Source of the DNA: Bacillota bacterium
GTDB lineage: Bacteria > Bacillota > Clostridia > Christensenellales > Christensenellaceae
Length of the DNA stretch: 64,000 nucleotides
Assembly (NCBI GenBank): GCA_023408315.1
Contig: JAEYKI010000028.1
Span: forward strand, 110,930-174,929
Reading direction: 5' to 3'
The notes under the pieces are model-generated. The model made no database searches, was not told the origin of the DNA, and saw only the letters and a program-made list of their open reading frames with translations. Below are positions 60,107-64,000 of the stretch, piece after piece. Numbering within the stretch: the first letter of the stretch is position 1; each line of letters starts with the position of its first letter. The position numbers and the translations under genes were made by a program.

Positions 60107-63100
60107 ATGTACGAGAAAGTATCTACGGATTTGAATTTTACTGCCAGGGAACTGAAGGTGATAGAGTTCTGGAGGCAGAACAAAATATTTGAGCGTTCCA
60201 GCGAACAAAACAAGGGCAAGCAGGAATTTACATTTTACGACGGCCCGCCGACCGCAAACGGCAAGCCGCACATCGGCCACATTCTGACCCGGTGCATCAA
60301 GGACCTGATTCCACGGTACAGGACCATGCAGGGCTACAACGTGCTGCGTATTGCGGGATGGGACACGCACGGCCTGCCAGTGGAGCTGGAGGTTGAAAAA
60401 AACCTGGGGCTGGACGGCAAGGAACAGATAGAAAAATACGGCGTGGAGCCGTTCATTCAGCAGTGCAAGGAATCCGTGTGGAAATACAAGGGCGAATGGG
60501 AACGCATGTCCGAGCGCGTGGGTTACTGGGCGGACATGGAACACCCCTATATTACATATGAAGACAACTACATAGAATCCGTATGGTGGTCCTTAAAAGA
60601 AGTATATAAAAAAGACCTGCTGTATAAGGGCCACAAGGTAGTGCCTTACTGCCCGCGCTGCGGTACGGCGCTTTCTTCCCATGAGGTTGCGCAGGGATAC
60701 AAGGACGTTAAAGAAACGTCCATATTCGTACGGTTCCGGGCCAAAGGCGAAGACGCGTCTTTTTTGGCGTGGACGACCACGCCATGGACGCTGCCCAGCA
60801 ACGTTGCGCTGTGCGTAAATGCGAAGGAAGAGTACGCGCTGGTGGAGTATAACGGCGAAAAGCTGTATATGGCCGCCGCGTTGGCACCTGGCCTGCTGGG
60901 CGAAGAGGCAACGGTCATCAAAACATTTCCGGGGCAGGAACTGGAATACAAGGAATACGAGCCCCTGTTCCCGTATGCGGATGTGGATAAAAAAGCGTGG
61001 TTTGTTACCTGCGACCCGTATGTTACGCTCAGCGAAGGCAGCGGCATAGTGCACATTGCGCCGGCGTTTGGCGAGGACGACTCCCGTGTCGGCAAAAAGT
61101 ACGATCTTCCGTTTGTGCAGATGGTGCGGGACGACGGGACGTTTGACGAAGCCACGCCCTGGCTGGGCATGTTCGTAAAGGAAGCGGACAAGCCGATTAT
61201 AAAAGATTTAAAGGAGCGCGGTTTACTGTTCCGAGAGCTTTCGTTTGAGCACAGTTACCCCTACTGCTGGCGGTGTGACACGCCGCTTCTATACTACGCG
61301 CGCAGCACCTGGTTTATTAAAATGACCGCGGTGCGCGATCTTTTACTTACAAACAACAATTCGGTCAACTGGATGCCGGAGAGCATCAAGGGCGGCCGCA
61401 TGGGCAACTTTATAGAAAATGTGATCGACTGGGGCATCTCCCGCGAGCGCTACTGGGGCACGCCCCTGCCGGTATGGGAATGCGAGTGCGGCCACATCCA
61501 TGTGATCGGCAGCAGGCAGGAGCTTGTGGAACTGGGCAACGCCCCGGCGGACATCGAGCTGCACAAGCCGTATATAGACGGCATCACGATCAAGTGCGAA
61601 AAATGCGGGGGCCAGATGCGCCGCGTATCCGAGGTGATCGACTGCTGGTATGACAGTGGTTCCATGCCCTTTGCACAGTGGCACTATCCCTTTGAGCATA
61701 AAAAAGAGTTTGAGAGCCATTTCCCTGCCAACTTCATCAGCGAGGCTGTGGACCAGACGCGCGGGTGGTTCTACACCCTGCTGGCCATCGGCACGCTTGT
61801 GTTCGGGCGCGCGCCGTTTGAAAACTGCATCGTGCTGGGGCATGTGCAGGACAAGGACGGCCAGAAAATGAGCAAGCACAAGGGCAACGTGGTGGATCCG
61901 TGGTCTGTTTTGGACAAGCAGGGCGCGGACGCGGTGCGCTGGTATTTTTATTCGGGCAGCGCTCCCTGGCTGCCCAGCAGGTTCTACGATGAAGCGGTTT
62001 CGGACGCGCAACGCAAGTTTATGGGCACTCTGTGGAACACCTACGCGTTCTATATTTTGTACGCGGAGATTGACCGGTTTGACCCGACGAAGCATACTTT
62101 AAAATCAGACCATATCATGGATAAATGGATATTGTCCCGCCTGCATTCTTTGGTTGCGGCAGTGACGGACCACCTGGACAACTACCGCATTGTGGAACCC
62201 GCGCGGGAGTTAAGCAGCTTTGTGGACGAGCTTTCCAACTGGTATGTGCGGCGCTGCCGCGAGCGTTTCTGGGGCAGCGGCATGGAAGAAGATAAAAAGA
62301 ACGCGTTTATGACGCTCTACACGGTTTTGGAAACATTCACCCGCGCAATAGCGCCCTTTGTGCCGTTTGTGGCGGAGAGCATTTACCAGAACCTTGTGCG
62401 CACGGTGGATACAACCGCGCCCCAGAGTGTGCACCTGTGCGGCTATCCCAAGGCGGACAGCACCATAATAGACAAGCAGCTGGAACGCGATATGGACGCT
62501 GTTCTGAACGTGGCGCAGATGGGCCGCGCGTGCAGGAATACGGCGAACATCAAAAACCGCCAGCCTTTGGGCAAAATCTACCTGAGCGGCGTGGATCATC
62601 TGGATGAGGTGTTCCTGGACGTAATCCGCGGCGAGCTGAATGTAAAAGAAATTGAGCTGGGCGCGGCTGCGGAGGAGTTTATATCCTACAACATCAAACC
62701 GCAGCTTAAAACCGTCGGCCCCAAATACGGCAAGCTTTTAAACGGTATACGCCAGCATCTGCAGAATGCGGACGGCATCGCCATTGTAAACACCATCCGG
62801 GGCGGCGGCACGTATACGTTCGAAGTAGACGGCAGCGCGGTGGAGCTTGCGGAAGCGGACCTGCTGATAGAGCCCACACAGAAGCCGGGATTTATGGTGG
62901 AAACTTGCGAAAAATACGCCGTGATCATAGATACAACCTTGACGCCTGAGTTGATCGAGGAAGGCTATGTGCGCGAGATCGTGAGCAAGGTGCAGACCAT
63001 GCGCAAGGAGGCCGGGTTTGAGGTAACGGACCACATCCGCCTTTCCATAGCGAAGAGTGAGGCCATTGCGGGCGTATTGAAGAAAAACGAGGCGCAGATT

Positions 63101-63208
63101 GCAAAGGAAACGCTGGCCGATGCCGTTGCGTACGGCGCTGCCGCCGGTTATACGAAGGAATGGGATATCAACGGCGAGGCGACGCTGTTTGGCGTGGAAA
63201 AGCTTTAG
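60107..63208 (+). CDS. ileS: Isoleucyl-tRNA synthetase, long (type 2-like)
   Basis: Class I synthetase charging tRNA-Ile, with editing of valine. 1033 residues: HIGH motif HIGH at 55-58 in PPTANGKPHIGH, CP1 editing domain (about 190-390, WTTTPWTLPSN), KMSKH at 587-591 in DGQKMSKHKGN, anticodon-binding domain and a C-terminal extension of about 200 residues instead of the zinc-binding tail of short bacterial IleS. That layout is the eukaryote-like second form of IleS found in many Clostridia. Start behind TGAGGAGCATTCAGA. Confidence 0.95.
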   Translation: MYEKVSTDLNFTARELKVIEFWRQNKIFERSSEQNKGKQEFTFYDGPPTANGKPHIGHILTRCIKDLIPRYRTMQGYNVLRIAGWDTHGLPVELEVEKNLGLDGKEQIEKYGVEPFIQQCKESVWKYKGEWERMSERVGYWADMEHPYITYEDNYIESVWWSLKEVYKKDLLYKGHKVVPYCPRCGTALSSHEVAQGYKDVKETSIFVRFRAKGEDASFLAWTTTPWTLPSNVALCVNAKEEYALVEYNGEKLYMAAALAPGLLGEEATVIKTFPGQELEYKEYEPLFPYADVDKKAWFVTCDPYVTLSEGSGIVHIAPAFGEDDSRVGKKYDLPFVQMVRDDGTFDEATPWLGMFVKEADKPIIKDLKERGLLFRELSFEHSYPYCWRCDTPLLYYARSTWFIKMTAVRDLLLTNNNSVNWMPESIKGGRMGNFIENVIDWGISRERYWGTPLPVWECECGHIHVIGSRQELVELGNAPADIELHKPYIDGITIKCEKCGGQMRRVSEVIDCWYDSGSMPFAQWHYPFEHKKEFESHFPANFISEAVDQTRGWFYTLLAIGTLVFGRAPFENCIVLGHVQDKDGQKMSKHKGNVVDPWSVLDKQGADAVRWYFYSGSAPWLPSRFYDEAVSDAQRKFMGTLWNTYAFYILYAEIDRFDPTKHTLKSDHIMDKWILSRLHSLVAAVTDHLDNYRIVEPARELSSFVDELSNWYVRRCRERFWGSGMEEDKKNAFMTLYTVLETFTRAIAPFVPFVAESIYQNLVRTVDTTAPQSVHLCGYPKADSTIIDKQLERDMDAVLNVAQMGRACRNTANIKNRQPLGKIYLSGVDHLDEVFLDVIRGELNVKEIELGAAAEEFISYNIKPQLKTVGPKYGKLLNGIRQHLQNADGIAIVNTIRGGGTYTFEVDGSAVELAEADLLIEPTQKPGFMVETCEKYAVIIDTTLTPELIEEGYVREIVSKVQTMRKEAGFEVTDHIRLSIAKSEAIAGVLKKNEAQIAKETLADAVAYGAAAGYTKEWDINGEATLFGVEKL

Positions 63209-63237
63209 TTTTAAATGAATCTACTCAGATATACAAC

Positions 63238-63264
63238 AAGAGCGCCTAGTCCAGGCGCTCTTTA
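63238..63264 (+). terminator. ileS: Terminator after ileS
   Basis: Perfect 10-bp stem AAGAGCGCCT/AGGCGCTCTT with a 5-base loop; short T-run (TTTAAAT). Confidence 0.75.
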
Positions 63265-63613
63265 AATATATTTAATTATTATTTGATTTTCAGCCTCCCC
63301 CTTGCGTACTTTTGCGATGTGGGTGGTGCGAGTACAGGGGTGGGTTCTTTGTGCGGTACGCCGCGTGCGTGGCTTTCGATTCCGGCTTTATTTCAAAACG
63401 CTGCAGTACCCAGGCTGCGTTTTGCCGGTAGTTACCTAAAAGCTGTTCTAAAAGAAAGCCCTGTACCCTTGCAATTTTCGTCTTCAATTACCATTGGAAT
63501 CACGCCTTTCTTTTGTTTTTGCTTCCTTTGTATAGGGAGCTTTGTATTATTTATATAAACAGCTTTATGCACATTTAAACAAGCATTATCCGCAAAAATG
63601 ATATAAAAACCAC
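63265..63613. other. Intergenic stretch without a supported gene
   Basis: About 350 bp, AT-rich at its right end. A 91-codon frame at 63283-63558 (+) and a 65-codon frame at 63290-63487 (-) exist but have no good ribosome site and no recognisable product; a 20-codon frame on the minus strand near 63440-63500 reads like a remnant. No repeat module of the family is present. Confidence 0.4.
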
Positions 63614-63642
63614 TTGAATTTTTAATAAAAATAACGTATACT
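63614..63642 (+). promoter_or_regulatory. Promoter of tRNA-Thr
   Basis: TTGAAT (63614-63619), 17-bp spacer, TATACT (63637-63642), 20 bp before the tRNA. Confidence 0.7.
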
Positions 63643-63662
63643 GATTGAGCCGTTTAAGGTTT

Positions 63663-63738
63663 GCTGATGTGGCACAGGCGGTAGCGCACATCCTTGGTAA
63701 GGATGAGGTCACGAGTTCGAGTCTCGTCATCAGCTCCA
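63663..63738 (+). tRNA. tRNA-Thr (anticodon GGT)
   Basis: Cloverleaf: acceptor GCTGATG/CATCAGC, D arm GCAC/GCGC-type, anticodon stem CATCC/GGATG with loop TTGGTAA (GGT, reads ACC), T arm ACGAG-TTCGAGT-CTCGT, discriminator T, CCA encoded. Its 3' end faces the integrase fragment, so it is the likely integration target. Confidence 0.95.
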
Positions 63739-63741
63739 TTG

Positions 63742-63780
63742 AAAAAAGCCCGTAACCATGAGGTTTTGAGGCTTTTTATT
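63742..63780 (+). terminator. Terminator after tRNA-Thr
   Basis: AAAAAAGCC/GGCTTTTT stem with a long inner part, then TTATTTTTT. Confidence 0.7.
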
Positions 63781-63809
63781 TTTTCTCTTTTTCTTCTAAT
63801 TTTCGGGGT

Positions 63810-63830
63810 AAGTGTGCCAAAAGTGTGCCA
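63810..63830. repeat. Direct repeat next to the integrase gene
   Basis: Two copies of AAGTGTGCCA one base apart (63810-63819, 63821-63830), between the tRNA and the integrase stop; position and spacing fit integrase arm-type sites. Confidence 0.45.
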
Positions 63831-63833
63831 CTT

Positions 63834-64000
63834 TTAATTTGAAGATTTTTTGGCTTCTTTTTCTTCTCGGATGGCCGACAAATTGACAATATTATCAAAG
63901 GTCGCAGTAGCCTTCTTTTTGATGAAGTGCGTGCCGGCGATATACTGATCTGAAGTAATTTTTATACCTGAATGCCGGAGTGCCTTAGACACCACAGCAA
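63834..64000 (-). CDS. Tyrosine-type integrase, C-terminal fragment at the window edge
   Basis: Only the last 55 residues are inside the window. They read AVVSKALRHSGIKITSDQYIAG, the segment between the active-site His and Tyr of phage/ICE integrases (Y of SDQYI is the candidate nucleophile), then a Lys-rich tail ending KEAKKSSN. The gene points toward tRNA-Thr from the right with 95 bp between, as in elements integrated at tRNA 3' ends. The rest of the element lies outside the window. Confidence 0.8.
   Translation of the reverse strand, partial: AVVSKALRHSGIKITSDQYIAGTHFIKKKATATFDNIVNLSAIREEKEAKKSSN

Noticed and set aside
63283..63558. 91-codon plus-strand frame between ileS and tRNA-Thr
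   Set aside because: No ribosome site, no recognisable domain, biased composition; not supported as a gene.

Overview
The window looks like chromosome of an anaerobic, spore-forming Firmicute of the class Clostridia. The evidence is a spoIIR gene (sporulation signalling), a one-piece pyruvate:ferredoxin oxidoreductase, an LL-diaminopimelate aminotransferase, a long Gram-positive-type SRP RNA with an Alu domain, TTG/GTG starts behind strong AGGAGG sites, and the gene order rho-rpmE-DUF1385-prmC-prfA-(ZIP)-sua5-ptp-rpiB. No family or species can be assigned from the sequence alone. Base composition is mid-range by eye, with AT-rich intergenic spaces.

Layout. 1-3.1 kb: dTDP-L-rhamnose operon rmlA(partial)-rmlC-rmlB-rmlD, followed by two tandem zinc-ribbon/TM2 membrane proteins. 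4.4-6.6 kb: small zinc-ribbon protein, spoIIR, DUF1934 protein, metallo-beta-lactamase-fold hydrolase. 6.8-14.6 kb: conserved information-processing block from rho to rpiB. 15-17.3 kb: lipoprotein, QueG-like Fe-S protein, SRP RNA, acetyltransferase. 17.6-19.3 kb: GGGtGRT protein plus Fe-S scaffold module. 19.4-23.6 kb: aminotransferase, tyrS, YigZ family, ilvE. 23.7-30.7 kb: membrane-anchored surface protein, transketolase, amino-acid kinase, M28 peptidase, flavin-type oxidase. 30.8-36 kb: PFOR, phospholipase-C-like protein, DNA glycosylase. 36-43 kb: hisC, tyrA, quinoprotein, cupin, leuA, ilvN. 43-50.3 kb: sirtuin, interrupted cupin gene, alpha/alpha toroid protein, HTH/DUF3796 pair, membrane glycosyltransferase with FAD oxidoreductase, LuxR regulator. 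50.6-63.2 kb: nitrilase-family hydrolase, tRNA-Arg, surface protein, dapL, GT4 glycosyltransferase, serC-serA, rarA, ileS. The right edge holds tRNA-Thr and the 3' end of a tyrosine integrase, so a mobile element begins here and continues outside the window.

The genes are mostly housekeeping: amino-acid synthesis (Leu, Ile/Val, His, Tyr, Ser, Lys/DAP), aminoacyl-tRNA synthesis, translation termination, pyruvate and pentose-phosphate metabolism, and envelope sugar chemistry. The most unusual structure lies between genes: a mosaic family of palindromic repeats recurs at seven or more intergenic sites in both orientations. Its hairpin arms differ between copies by paired, compensating changes, and some copies are long composites of 240-360 bp. 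Also worth attention are the GGGtGRT/Fe-S scaffold module, a signal-less PQQ-type propeller protein, a perfect 15-bp operator-like inverted repeat before the DUF3796/HTH pair, and a cupin gene broken by one in-frame TAA. No CRISPR array, insertion sequence, rRNA operon or T-box was found.
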